Assembly: GCF_945859685.1 (NCBI RefSeq)
Contig: NC_079147.1
Span: 52,792,946-52,856,945, forward strand
DNA from: Eupeodes corollae
Taxonomy: Eukaryota > Arthropoda > Insecta > Diptera > Syrphidae
Direction of reading: 5' to 3'
Length of the DNA: 64,000 nt
The notes below the pieces were generated by a model. That model made no database searches, was not told where the DNA came from, and saw nothing but the letters and a program-made list of their open reading frames with translations. Below, one piece after another: positions 23,699 to 36,524 of the stretch. Within the stretch, counting starts at the first letter, position 1. Every line of letters starts with the position of its first letter. Made by a program: the position numbers and the translations under genes.

Positions 23699-24064
23699 TA
23701 GGTCCGTTCACGTACTTACTGCACTAAAATTCGTAAAAAGAGATATTTAAAAGTGGGTGTAAAATTCTCTCACCAAAAAAAAACTACAAAAAAGGAAGCG
23801 AAATTTCTGTCTTGTTGCTGTTCTTAGAAAATTTGTTTTTAAATTTTTTTAACTGACAGCAAAAGTAAGCACTTTATTTAATTTATTTGAATTTCTATCA
23901 AATTTGACAATTTTTACAAGTCAGCCCAAAAAAATTTCTTGGGCTAAAACTCGTAGGTTGGGGAAATATTTTACTCTCTTTTGAGTACGCGAACAGGATT
24001 TGGTTAAATTTCGTATTTTTTTCGTAAAATTGGACTGATTCAGGAGGGTACGCGAACGGACCTA
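23699..24064. mobile_element. MITE, family with TAGGTCCGTTCGCG ends (copy 2, inverted)
   Basis: A 366-bp element starting TAGGTCCGTTCACGTAC and ending GTACGCGAACGGACCTA. Its interior is the reverse complement of the copy at 693-1056, including the ttgctgttct and ctgacagcaaaa stretches. It is non-coding. Confidence 0.85.
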
Positions 24065-26070
24065 ATGTTTGATGCTGATTGTTCAACAATTTCTACCATT
24101 TTGTTTAATATCTGTTCACAAATGTCAAAGTAGAATAAACATTTGTGGCAACGTTCTACTTATTAGCCTAAACCCACCTTGATTTTCTTATTTGCTTTTA
24201 AAATTATTGAAAGTCAAACCAAGAAACATCAATCGAAGTCCATTTCAATCATTGCACCATATTGGCATGTCAGATTAATAGCAAAATTGCTATCGCATCC
24301 ATAATTCACATTTTGAATTAATGATATTCATAGCATCAAAATCAGCCGCTAACCTTATACGTTCCAACAACATCATTTTCAAAATTGCAACCTTGATACA
24401 CATAAGGCGTAATGTACATTTTGTAGTTAACATGCATGCATATGTTTCAACAGCTTCTACCAATAAGTTCTATTTCACCCAACAAATAGACGAGACGGAC
24501 GCACGGCCCGCCGAGACCGATTATTATTTGAAATTGTGATGCATCTGTCAGTTAAATGAGTTTGAAAGTTCGGGAAACATCATCATTCTCATATACCCTC
24601 TCATCATAACACAGAACAGTGTTCAGCGATGTGTGTTCCTATCAATTTATTGATCCCACACCACATATTTTAGATATTCATATATACGTACACTCGGAGG
24701 TATAATAATTTAATTGAACATTTTCATTTAATTAGCTGCAATCTGCGTTCCCGAGAGATAAACCTATTCCGACGGCCATTATACATTATATATACGAGTA
24801 GAGCTGAAATGTCTAAGTCGGTTCGGTCTGGGTATTCTATAATAATATGTTTTGCATCAGAGAATGCCCTTCATATTATAATGCGCGTTCTACACGGTTT
24901 TATTGATCAGATATATAAAATTGGTTTCGAGTTCAATGCAAAATCGAATGCGATTTCGAAATTTAGATAAAACCTTTCAATTTTAAGTTTCATACCACTC
25001 GTATGACTACAAGGGGAGTTTTCCGGCTATTGAATTGGTGTAGTGGTGAAATTGTGGAAAAGGAGAGTTTTGGATGTTTTTGTTAAGCAACCTAAAATTA
25101 GTTAATTGTTTTAGAGCATTTGTAATCAGAAAACACCAGGACTATGCCGATTTTAGAAATATTGGTGCGATTGGTTTTATTTGCAATACTGTCATGTCCA
25201 TAGTTTGAAGATAAATCATATTATTACGGATTCGCTGACTCTATTAACCACTGGAATTACCTATCACTTAAAGCTCCAAAAAAATAACAGGGTTTATACA
25301 TCTGATCTACCAAATCCATTCCCAAAAAGAATTGCTAAACTTCAAACTTTTATTCATAACTAACGTCAACGGGCAACGGAGACTAATTGTATGTGTTGTC
25401 TTCTTATGATTTTTTTCTTCAAAATTGTTCGACGTGAATCACCTTTGGATGTATCGCAGTGCACCCCACACTATCATAGTTTCCGGAAGTCAACTTTTGA
25501 TAAAAATAAAAATTAAAAAGGTTCAACTGAAAGCCTTTTTTTTACTTAATAAATAAACAACAATCGACATATTGAACAATGGAGTCTTATGACGCAAGGC
25601 AATCTGAAATGTTACCTCAAGCCCTGTGCTCAATTAAGACCGTAAATATCGTAAGCTCGAGCTCATTGCCCAAATGGATCTATTTTTTATTTTGCCGCGT
25701 TTGACAGCTGACAACTGTGTTGTCATTGCAATTTTGTTTGGTTTATTTTTGCTCTAGATCTGTCAAAAAACAAACCCTCTCTTTGCATTCCATGGATTTA
25801 AGATCAAATACCAATACAATTTAAAAAAAAAAAAATATTTTGGGAATTTAAAAACTCTACGTTACGATACGCAAATACAATGACAGATAAAAAAAAATCA
25901 CAAAAAAAATCAATTTTTAAAGGAAATATGAATTTACCCATAGAAAACTCTGTTAATATGTGAAAAATATCAAATAAATACATATGTACAATGTTCATAC
26001 GCTTTATGGCACATCATTCGGTAAGAAGCCAGTCAAAAGCCCCACCGACTTAATTCTTGTGGTTAAGCCA
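24065..26070. other. no gene recognised
   Basis: Mostly single-copy AT-rich DNA. Apart from the short repeat at 25560-25650 I find nothing I can support. Confidence 0.45.
25560..25650. repeat. dispersed repeat shared with 21535-21640
   Basis: See shared blocks gacatattgaa, ggcaatctgaaat and acctcaagc. About 90 bp, no coding content. Confidence 0.6.
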
Positions 26071-26400
26071 TAATGGCTGAATCACAAACACGCTTTAGCT
26101 TCGTCTGCATTACGTAGGGCCTGCTTAGAGTTTGCTTTGAATGACATTTCTATTATTTCATCCCTCCAAAGAGCAACTATTTTGTTTGTTGACATTTTTG
26201 TACTGCTGTCAGACAAAGCAAATGTTCAGATAATTGAACTAGTGTTCGGTTTGGAGTCACATTACGTTCTTTTCCTTACGATTGTCAAACGAAACGTGAG
26301 GTCGAAGCTCCATTGTGATTGCATGCATTGAATTCCTATGGCTAAACTTGTAAACGTAAGGTGAAGCCGAAGCTAAAGCGTGTTTGTGATTCAGCCATAA
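26071..26400. mobile_element. MITE with about 30-bp inverted ends (ATGGCTGAATCACAAACACG)
   Basis: The left end ATGGCTGAATCACAAACACG continues ctttagcttcg, and the right end is its reverse complement (cgaagctaaagcgtgtttgt then gattcagccat). The interior is unrelated and non-coding. No second copy is in the window. The long, nearly perfect ends suggest a recent insertion. Confidence 0.85.
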
Positions 26401-26689
26401 ACGTCAGAAAGTGTTTTTCTGATTAACACGAACTAAATGGTGGAGGAATTGTCATTAAAGAGTAATTTCTTGATGAACAGAATGCCCTTCGAAGTTTTTA
26501 TTTAAGGGGTTTATACGAATACCGTTAGGAGCCAGTAATAGCTATCATAGAAATCAATCCAGACAAATTTTTGACTGCATATTTTACTATTTCTTTTTTA
26601 ATTGATATTCAAAGAAATGTTCTGAGATAAATAAGTTCAATTGTGTTGTTATTTTTAGCTAAAAATGTAATTTTCTCTCTATTCCTCAG

Positions 26690-29550
26690 CTGGGACCACG
26701 TCTCCTAGTTTTGGTACCGAGCTTCCTTCATGACAGATGATCTCCATGTTTCTCTTGGTCTTCCAAGCCGCCTTCTACCTTGAGGATTCCATTGAAAGCA
26801 CTGCTTTGCTATGTTTTCGCCCGGCTTCCTCAATGTATGGCCTATTCAGCGCCACTTTCTCTGCGCGATGTCAACATCCACTTTTGTTTGCCCAGTCCTG
26901 AGCCACAGTTCATCGTTAGATATGGTTTTTGCCCACCAGATGTTCAGGATGTAACGTAGACAGCGGTTGAAAAGTTTGTTCAACCTTCCCGAAATGCCAG
27001 CAGAGCACTTCCAGGTTTCGCGAAGTATGGATTTTCAGTTGGACGCAAACAACTTTAACTTGGTACGGAGCGCTATTTTCCCGGAGTTCCACACTTTAGA
27101 AAGCATTCCGAATACACTACTGGCTTTATTTATTCTATTGGTCCAGGTCCGTTCCACCATCTTACTGGCATTAATCCTTAAGCCAGCCACCTCCCCATTT
27201 TGTTTGCCATTAAGCATATGTCGTCAGCAAAGTCCATATGGCTTAATGTTTCCTTCAGGCGCCATTGGATACCCAGCCTCTCGTGTTCACCCACCGTAGC
27301 AGTCATAACATCATCAATAGCAAGCAAGAACAGATTCGGTGACAATACATGTCGAACTTCAAATGCATCGGAAAGCTGTCCATTGTGCAAAACAAAACAC
27401 CTTGCGTTGTTGTAAGGCTCTTTTACTATAGCAATAAGTTTATCAGGAATGCCTCTAGCAACAAGCGTTATCCAGACAACATCACGACTAACGCGATCGA
27501 AGGCCTTTTCAAAATCTACGAGCATGAGGTAAAGCGGTCATTGGTACTCCGACGGTTGTTCAAGAATAATTCGCAAGGTGTTAATGTGATCGACACATGA
27601 TCGACCACTGCGAAATCCCGCTTGATGCCTCTTGAGACTCGATCGGGGTCCACTTTGAGGAATTCGGCAGGTATGCCATCCAGCCCAGCTGCTTTGTTGT
27701 TCTTAAAAGCTGTATCGCAGTTCTTATTTCCGTGCATGTCGGGGAGTCTATATTAATGTCTTTGGTAGATCTACGTATGTCCGGCAGTTGATGATTTGCA
27801 TTAACGTTTGCATTTGCAATCTGGTCATCGTTCAGCAATGTACAGAAGTGCTCCTGCCATCTTCGCCATTGATTTTTCATTGACACTAAAAGACTACCGT
27901 TCGTGTCAAGAACAGGATAGTTGACAATATTTTGTTGGCGTATAAGATCTTTAGTGAATAGGTACAGCGCTTTCTGCCAATTTGTCTTATCTAACTCTCC
28001 TATCTCGTCTCACACACCTCTGCACTACCTTTTGAGCTGTTCTATACTCACTTTGCAAAACCGTTTTCCGATAAGCATCAGTTTCATTCTTTATATTTAT
28101 TTTCAGTGCTCTGCGGTATGTAATTTTGTCCCAGGTCTTGGGATACCCACAAATCTTTACCTCTAGATTTCCTCGGTACCCACAACGTCTCAATGGGAAA
28201 ATTTGCGTTCAACCCCTCATTGATTGAATTGAATTTTGGTCTGGTTGCCGTGTCTGTACGTCTCAGTATAGCAGCTGTTCGCAGTCGAATTATCGCTAAT
28301 AGCAGATGATGGTCGCTTCCTGCATCTGCATGTCTCTCGTTTCCCACATCGCAAAGTGATTTCCTCCATCGTTGTTGTATTATAAAATGGTCGATTTGGT
28401 TTTCTGCTCGACAATCAGGGGATACCCAGGTAACTTTGTGGCAGGTCTTATGTGGGAAAAGGGTTCCACCTACCACCAGCTGACGGGCATTACAAAAGTC
28501 GATAAGCATATCACCATTGTTAATTCAATGACCGATGCCTTGTCTACCCATAACTCGCTCAATTACTGTATTATCCGAGCCAACTTTGGCATTGGTACCC
28601 GTGGCATGATGGCTAGTGCGTTGGACTGTCATGCCAGAGGTCTTGGGTTCGATCCCTGCCTATGCCATCTTAAGTCTTTTCACGGGTACTGCCTCGTACG
28701 AGGAATTGACAAATTCTCCTATAGTAACTCTTGTCATGAAATAGTGCTTTCTCAAATTAGCCGTTCGGCAAATAAAACTGTAGGTCCCCTCCATTCCTGA
28801 CAACATTACTCGCACACAGGAATGGTTGCGAGTTGTAAGTCACTAGGCCCTAGATCTCAACGGACTGTTGCGCCACCCAATTTAACTTTGGCATTGAAGT
28901 CCCCCATGATGATAGTTATGTCACCCTTTGGAACTCTGCTGTAGAACGAGTTCAGTTGAGCGTAGAATGATCCCCCAAATCCGATGTTAGGTTTACTACA
29001 GCCGAAGGAACTGTAGAAGGGATTTACCAATCGTTGGTTACCTCTTGGGGAATTATTATCATTCGTTGTCATGTTTCATAAAAGAATAAACTTCTCGCTC
29101 CACTAGGTGTTTTACCGGATGTGGTTAATAACACTATTTGCATAATGTGTTAACTACATTTTACGCACAAGCCTTCGAATCGACAGGCACACCCGCCTTT
29201 TGGATGTTCGAACACATACAATAAAACAAGGCCGCCCTATGTGGGAGAACAGACGCCTTTTGTAGCCGACCAATATGGGTTCAGACGCTACCTGCTGCTG
29301 CCATTAGCCTTCTAGAAATAGCCTCATCCGCCACCAGTCTACCATGCCGTTGACCACTACTTGCAGTTCTTCCGCCTTTAGGGATTTTCTTCGACCAAGG
29401 GTTGATTGCTTATACCGGCAGCCATTCAGTCCCCTTTATGTGCGTTAGCACCACCCACTCTCTACCACGTGGAGGTGCACATAGGGATTTTCCCTTCTCT
29501 TAGCCTAGGACCACCGCTGGCGCTGGTGCGTTTTCTAGCACTCTCCAATA
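26690..29550 (-). mobile_element. endonuclease/RT LINE, second family, decayed
   Basis: On the minus strand: a 5' region of higher G+C (about 29550-29090), then endonuclease with GDITIIMGDFNAKV (near 28910) and AGSDHHLLLAIIRLR (near 28310). RT follows, with LVDFEKAFDRVSRDVVW near 27500 and a catalytic FADD in SHMDFADDICLMAN near 27225. The C-terminal tail near 26880-26750 resembles WRWIGHTLRKPGENIA and GRRRLGRPRETWR. Frameshifts and stops are frequent. A SINE with a 13-bp target duplication interrupts the endonuclease. It resembles RTE-type elements but differs from the family at 37143. Confidence 0.85.
28595..28883 (+). mobile_element. tRNA-derived SINE (fullest copy) with 13-bp target duplication
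   Basis: A 289-bp element flanked by aactttggcattg at 28582-28594 and 28884-28896. It contains a box A-like TGGCTAGTGCG (28610-28620) and a perfect box B GGTTCGATCCC (28646-28656), the internal pol III promoter of tRNA-derived SINEs. The 3' end reads GGACTGTTGCGCCACC (28862-28877) then caattt. It is inserted into the endonuclease region of the LINE at 26690-29550. Confidence 0.95.
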
Positions 29551-30855
29551 CTTTTAGAGAGCAACTTTACACAACTCCAATGACAATGAGAAATTTGTTT
29601 GTCAATGTTAGACATTTTCAGTGTTCGCTATAATAGAACTGTCAAAAAAAAACCAATAGTTGAAAACCAATTACAGCTACAACTGACCCCTTATAACGTT
29701 AAACACAATTTGAGCATTAAAGTTGGATTAGATGTTGAAGGAGCTACAAGGTACAGTGTAAGGTCTGCAAATTGTAACGATTTGGAAATAATGAGCCTAT
29801 TAAAGCATTTTACATTCGTGATGTACGGCTAAAAAATAATCCCTGCAATTGACAGTACGTCCAGAATTGTGCTCAAACTGATGAGTATTTTTGTTTGGTA
29901 AGCTATTAAATTATAGCACTGTTTATAAAAGTAAGGCAAAATAATAAAAACCACGACACAGTTTGACATTTGTCAGATTTTAAGAAAGTCTGCTATTATA
30001 CATCGATTTTGAGTTATTAATTTGGTTTTTAAGCTTTTTTCAAAAAAAGTAAAATGTTGTGAAGAAAAAGTCCCTAGAATGACTAATAATTGCAGCATAT
30101 CTGCGTGTTATGATGAACACTTGAAATCTTGTGTCACTTTGAGCGATTTACATTTTGACACAAGATCCACCTTCATTCTTGTCAATTGCTCCCAAGAGTC
30201 AGTCTGGGATTAAAAACTCACATGGTAGTAATTACATGACACATAAATAGACTAACTATCACGACTGGCTCTAGGAATAATTAAATTTTGTATTCCACAA
30301 TTTTTGATGACCTTTTGCATTTTTTGTTAGTGAAATAATTATTATGTCAATGATATCATTTGCGTGCCTTACTTACTATATGTGCCTCCTCAACAACAAG
30401 TCGATATATGTACGTATAGCTACCAAAAATAGTTGGGCTAACTACATTTTGCAAAAGTTTCAAGACATTACACACAAAAGACCATGAGAAAATAAAATCT
30501 ATTCTTGAAATTGCCCTGAAAGAAAAATAAAGAAGAATGATACTATTATTTCTCAAGTACACACCTGTAAAGTAGTGAACAAGCAAAACAGTAAAAACAA
30601 ACTTATCATCATCAAGTACAAGTATAGGCTCTCCATTTTGGGGGCAAGGGCTATTATTATTTTGCCATATACTAAATGCATGTCTATTGTTCTTGAGAAA
30701 ATATAAATAAATAGATACCATAACAACTAGATATACATACATATATAACCCCGCGTCCCTCTTAAGAGCTATAAATACAATAAACTAATCCTCAGACAGA
30801 CATGCGATACTTTTTAGAAGCTTTGAATTACATTGGGAGCAACAAAACCACAAAT

Positions 30856-30960
30856 GACGACGACAACGCCAACGACGACGACAACGGCGACAGCGACAAG
30901 CTATATGTACGACCGTCATTTGTGTATATGATTGCGACAGCAATGACAGCGACGACAATG
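30856..30960 (+). repeat. imperfect GAC-type microsatellite
   Basis: gacgacgacaacgccaacga and similar triplets, mixed GAC, AAC and GCG, interrupted near 30900-30935. Confidence 0.85.
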
Positions 30961-31100
30961 AATATTACTTCATGAATATAATAGGTGAGCTTATGGTCTG
31001 ACAGCTTTATTTTTCGAGTTCTTGTTTATATTTACCTGGAGCAAAATTAAATTTCTCTTAATGTGTAATAATTCTTCTTAGTTTATCTTACGAGTATGTG

Positions 31101-31215
31101 ACTGTACCTAAAATAAATGTGTTGCAGCCTTAAATTTTCATTTAACAAAATGTGATTCACTGTACCTAAAATAAATGTGTTGCAGCCTTAAATTTTCCTT
31201 TAACAAAATGTCATT
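31101..31215. repeat. 58-bp tandem duplication
   Basis: The unit starts actgtacctaaaataaatgt and contains gttgcagccttaaattttc. The second unit starts at 31159 with one or two differences. Confidence 0.92.
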
Positions 31216-32179
31216 TAAAGAAAACTTTTGCTTTAATAGTTTAAATAATGTCAACATATTTTTGTTTAACCTGACTTTTTGTGATGTAGTCTTAAATCCT
31301 ATCATTAAAAAAATTAAATTTTAAGAACTTGTTACTAAAATTCACACTCCATTAAAATAAAACTTGTTTTGACATTGACAAGCATGCGTTCATATCCCAA
31401 AATTTGCCTGTCAAACCAGCAAAATATTTGTATTTTCATCCAGTATTATTGACAGATGGAGTCACGACACCTCGCAGTCAGCGCGTGAACCTTCGATTGG
31501 AGATGTATTGTTTTTAGATTTGACGTTCAATGCATGAAAAAGAGAGAAATTCCTTATGCTTACCTTTTTGATTACAAATTACATAGTTTTTTGATATATT
31601 TGCAACTGATCCCGAAATAAACTCTTAATACTTTTCTTTTGTCATCATTAAATTGATACTTGATACTAAATTAATGTTTTTGCGATGGCTTTTTACTTAT
31701 TTCAAATGGGAAATGCATTGAGAAACAAATAGAAGTACACGCACTGACTTCCAGTTGGTGTGAACAGTGCCAATGAAGCTTTCACCTTTTTTTAAATTCG
31801 GGGCAATTAAACCGCGTTTGTTAAACTTATTTGAGATTTTATTTAATCTCCTAAAGAAGAAAATGAATTCATTCAGTCTTCTAGCATTTGAAAAACCAAC
31901 ATTTAAATTCCAATTTCAGTAAATGTAAATTAAAAATGTTGCTTTTCGAAGTGTATATAAAAACTTAAGCCGTGTACAATTTCAATTCGCTTTTCATAAT
32001 GAAGGTCTATTGAATAAAGCTTATTAGATTTAGAATTCTGCATTCTTTTTCTTAAAAACTAATTTCAAGACAATTCCACTGAACGTATGTTTGTAAAAGG
32101 TACAATTAAACGAATTGACGCGATGTGATGTCGCCATTATTGCAACCATAAAAACGTCAACAGAAATGATACACTGATA

Positions 32180-34030
32180 GTGATGATTTCAAATGAATGC
32201 ATTCAGCGTAGTGTAAGATGTCGATTCAGTGATATAAAATGACAGGTGGTTATTGATTTTTAAATGAATGCATTCAGTGTGTTGTCAGAAGTTAAATAGA
32301 TTTAGATTTATTTTATTTAAATATAAATTTTTAACAATAATTTGGTTGACAACTAAAAGAAAGTGCAGTTTAAGATTGAAACGCTTCATTTAAAATTGTA
32401 TGTCTATATTTAAGTGCTGTTTTGCAATATGCATATAACTTTGTGACTTTCATTTCCTGTAGAAGGCTTATGAAGGCTTAGTATTTGAAAGAAAGGCACT
32501 GCCTAGGATAAGTCTTCTTATTTCTCTCAGTATCGCACATCGCCAAACAAAATGAAAAACATCCTTGCGCTCATTCAAGTTGCTCAGGTTACATAAAATC
32601 GATAATAATCGCCGTGAGGAATATAGTTCAGATTAAGGAGTTCTCCTCTTAGCCGGAACATGCACGAAATTTGTTCGATGGTATATTTGTCGTGGAAGTA
32701 GTTTCTTTCCCGGAGATCGTAGTCTAGTCTACTGTATATCATGCGGTGCAGTGAGTTTTTGGCTTGCTCCGTGTATTGTTCTCTTGAGGCTTCATCCAGA
32801 CGAGCTATTAGGCGATATAAAGTTGGCTTCCAAGAGGAGAGGTTACTGTAGTTTAGGTCAACATCCACCTGCTCGGCAAGTTTTTGCAGTCTTTAAACAA
32901 CCCACTTCGGGATTGGATTTTTTGAAGAACTACTTTTTTTGGGAGACGATAACTTAACATAACCAGAGCTTTGAGGATATAATCGACCAAGCTACACTTG
33001 ATTGTTTTTATAAATAAAGGCGATAGACCCGATTCCAATATGATCATGTTGTTTGGCGTACTCGAAGGAAGGTGGAAAGTCCATTTAATGTAAAATCGAA
33101 ACAGTTTTCCCACTTGTTCATATTTTCGACCTAAAGTTAACGCCTGCGTAGTGCGTACTCGATTCCTGCTGGTAATGCTTCGACGATATCATCAATGAAG
33201 AGTGCAAACAAGCTTGGACTGAGTGCACAGCCCTGTTCAACTCCGTTTGGAACCACTCTGATAAGCATTGGCCATTCCACACTGATGCTTTGGTAGGCTT
33301 GAATAAATTTTCCAATACTGTACCGAACTTAACGGACATTCCTAACTGGTAAAGCTTGTAAAATAGGGTATTGCGATTCACGGTGTCGAAAGGATCTTTA
33401 AAATCAACGAAGAAATAATTTCTTATTTCTCGAAAGAAACGAGTACGAGCTGAGTACAAAAATGTGATCGGCGGTGGAGTATCCCGATCTGAAGCCAGCT
33501 TGGAACTCACTGAGCAGATTATTAGAATGTATTCATTTAAACGGCTGAGCAGAATCGAAGTAAATATCTTATATGACAAGTTCAAAAATAAGATTCCTCT
33601 GTAGTTTTCCGGAACTTTAGTCCTTCCGTTCTTGTGGATTGGGAAAATCAAAACATCGCTGAACTGGTTTGGGATGGATCCTCCCTCTAAGATCTGGTTG
33701 AATACTGCTGTTATACCATCTGAGCCCGCAGCCTTTCCATCCTTTTGGTTGTTTATCGATATAAACACTTTTTCCCTTGAAATTGGTGCATCTAAAATAT
33801 TATTTTTGAAGCCAGATTTTGCATACTGAATCTGAAACCTATTTGCCGCATCTGGGTTTAACAATTGCTCGAAATATGTTTGCAGTCTGTTCGAATTAAG
33901 ACTCGGGCTAATAGTATATTTTGTTCCTTTAAGTTTTCGGACCAGGTTCCAAAACTCAGACGACTTTTTACAGAAGTTAAATAAATTGACAGGTGGTTAT
34001 TAATTTTCAAATGAATGCATTCAGCGTACA
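32180..34030. repeat. AAATGAATGCATTCAG repeat units split by a LINE
   Basis: The block aaatgaatgcattcag occurs at about 32191, 32262 and 34010, the last two preceded by gacaggtggttatt(g/a)att. The last two copies lie on either side of the LINE at 32299-33970, so a small repeat array was interrupted by it. Confidence 0.8.
32299..33970 (-). mobile_element. 5'-truncated LINE with 13-bp target-site duplication
   Basis: It is flanked by cagaagttaaata at 32286-32298 and 33971-33983. The minus strand encodes an RT from the fingers on: NNQKDGKAAGSDGITAVFNQ, NGRTKVPENYRGILFLNLSY, FFVDFKDPFDTVNRNTLFYK and a late FFIDDIVEA-like region. Near 32750-32600 comes a C-terminal domain (NSLHRMIYSRLDYDLRERNY, IEQISCMFRLRGELLNLNYI). 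Stops and frameshifts are present (the palm frame breaks near 33540), so it is dead. Clade not assigned. Confidence 0.85.
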
Positions 34031-35062
34031 AGATTATGGAAAACTTGCTAAAACAACATGAAATGTTTTTAATTTTAATGATTTTCATAGTTTTACTAAA
34101 AAAATAAAGCTGTAATACTAAAATCCGAACAAGCTTCCTCGATACACCCAAACTATAGTGAAGAAAACTAAAAAGGATACCTTTCCGTTTGCGTGCATGT
34201 GGAAGTGGACTGTACACTATACGCAATAAATAAGTACATGCAATGTGAAATCTTCAAGCAGCTGGATCATATGCACTGTGCAGCTGACTTAATGTTATGT
34301 TTTTATAGCTTAATAAAATATAGCTTTAATGCACCGTCTACATCTCTACAAAGGTTGTGCATGTGCATGTTATTTTTGTTTGTTGTTGCGTGTTTTTAAA
34401 CTGTGTATTTCAGCACCCCTTGTTATAAGCTTTTTATAGGACATTATATCAAATTGTTTACTGCTCACGCTTGCCTTCAGGGCTATATCACTACATGTAT
34501 TCCGATGATATATGCAGGTAGATAGGTACTCTCATTGAATAGAACAATGTTTTCTGACGGCATCACATATTTCCATTAAGGTTCCCGATTTTTTTTGTAT
34601 TTTCAAAACTAATCTAAGTGTTGAATGCGCTCTTTTCTTGTTAAGATGTGTAAACTAATACTTACCTCTTACTATCCACGAACAATGCAACATGTACATA
34701 TATATTACGTATACAGTTATGGTCAAAAAATAATATCTAAACTTAAATTTTTATTAATTTTGTCTTCAGAACTTTTGTAAGGCAACAGATTTAATTATTT
34801 AATTTTTTTATAATTTTAAACATAAATGTTAGATATCAAAAATTTGAAGCAAATTTGCTACAAACTTAATACAAAAAACGCTTCCTTTATTTAAACTACC
34901 AAAAATACATTTCGACAAAAAATGCAAGTGAAGTACCTTGGATTCTAAAGCCCGTCGGATCTAACTAAAGAAGGTACAAGAAGCTTAAGTGTTAAGGTCT
35001 TTTTTTTATTATGTCTCTGATTTTTAATTTGGTTTTATAAAACTTTAAATAATATTACAGTA

Positions 35063-35941
35063 CAGAGTGTCCCACGGGAACCGGATCAAAAACAAATGAA
35101 TGTAACTCCAAAAGTTAAAGTCACATTTTTTGAATTAATATCAGAAGGTAGGGAATTAAATGCCATTTCAAGCTTTAAAAATAACGTCGGACAAATGGTG
35201 CCCATCTTGTTCGTAACAGGTGTCAAGTCGGGCCAAGAAGTTTCGGTGGACGCGATCCAGTAGGAGAAGCGTTGAGGGTGTTCAGGGGCATAATAGCGAC
35301 AGTTCTGTCGATTAACAGAACCATTTAGATGGAAGTGGGCCTCATCGCTCATGAGCAGCAAAATATCGCTATTCACTTCAAACAACGAGAGCATCTCCAA
35401 TGCGAATAAAGAACGCTGTGCGTAATCAGTAGGTTGTAACTTCTGAACGATTGCCAACTTGTACGCATGAAACTTTAAATTAGGCTTGATAATTCGACTC
35501 ACTGAAGAGCATGAAATGTGCAGTGATTGAGCCCGCTTGCGCACAGAACAGCCAGGGCTCTGGAGAACAACTACCCTCACTCAGTGAACGTTTTGTTCAG
35601 TTGCAGCTGTCTGTTTCGGAGCCAGGTGTTTTATTTTTCATTACACTGCCCGTACTCCGAAAAGAAGTTACCCATCTCATAATTGTGTTTCTTGAAGGAA
35701 AAGTATCGTGACGTCCAATGTTGAATCTGATTCGGAAAGCCCGCTACACTGCCACCACCGATTCATTGTTTTTAATAAACTCCTCCAGTGCGAAGACACG
35801 ATGAACCGCTTCCCAACGATCCATTGTGGTAACTAAACGGCACTACCTGAGGTTTCAAACGAGCCCATCCCCACCCCGCTCGACGCACCAGTGAGGAAAA
35901 AGGGCCCCCTACTTTTCGTCCGGTTCCCGTGGGACACCCTG
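35063..35941 (-). mobile_element. mariner-type element, internally deleted, intact ends
   Basis: It is 879 bp between TA dinucleotides (35061-35062, 35942-35943) with inverted ends cag(a/g)gtgtcccacgggaac. On the minus strand the transposase reads KPNLKFHAYKLAIVQKLQPT, then MSDEAHFHLNGSVNRQNCRY with the first catalytic Asp, then breaks. A following TSWPDLTP suggests that the stretch with the second Asp has been deleted. The clean ends mean it could have been moved by a related transposase. Confidence 0.85.
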
Positions 35942-36039
35942 TATATTAATCTCCTGGATTCGGCATTGATAGTCTACTAGCTCGTCAAAAGCGCTATTCT
36001 TCAGGTTGTATGTCTTTACGCTGGCTTTTCATTTCTGAT

Positions 36040-36205
36040 TCGGTCGCTTAAGTTGGCTGTTCTTAGCTGGCATTGTTTATCAATGGCTTTTTACCGGCTT
36101 ATCAATACTTTCAACCAGCTTATAAACTGATCTCAACCGGTTTATCAACGACTCGTAACCTTCTTATCAACGACTTTTAACCGGCCTATCAACGATTCTT
36201 AACAA
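36040..36205. repeat. imperfect tandem repeat, about 27-bp unit
   Basis: Repeated ttatcaacgacttttaaccg and variants (tttatcaatggctttttacc, ttatcaatactttcaaccag, tttatcaacgactcgtaacc, ctatcaacgattcttaac). Five to six units. Confidence 0.8.
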
Positions 36206-36524
36206 GGATACTCTAATAGGATACGAAGAACCGTCCCAGAGCTGGGTCAACGTGTCAAAAGCTTGAAGCTCGCTTCAATTGTTTATATACCTGAATCGAG
36301 TTTAAATGAGCTTGATATGAATCGATTCCGGTCGGGGATTGGTGTCCAGTCGAAATTTGTGAAAAAACACCTGTGTGGAGGAGTTGGTTTTACAGATAAT
36401 GCACTATTTATTTTCATGATTGTGTACAAAAAATATAGTTTTGCTTTAAATCAAATTTAAAAAAGCACATGGAGCAGGTAGCATATTCTTATATGGTGCT
36501 GAGCTATTCAATTCTTCATTGTTT

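Larger units (their letters stand above)
29560..32160. other. no gene recognised; simple repeats
   Basis: It holds a GAC/AAC-type microsatellite (30856-30960) and a 58-bp tandem duplication (31101-31215). The 128-codon minus frame at 30356-30742 does not resemble any family I know. Confidence 0.45.

Noticed and set aside
28610..28656. tRNA gene signal (box A and box B)
   Set aside because: No cloverleaf or acceptor stem can be formed; the boxes are the head of a SINE with a target-site duplication.
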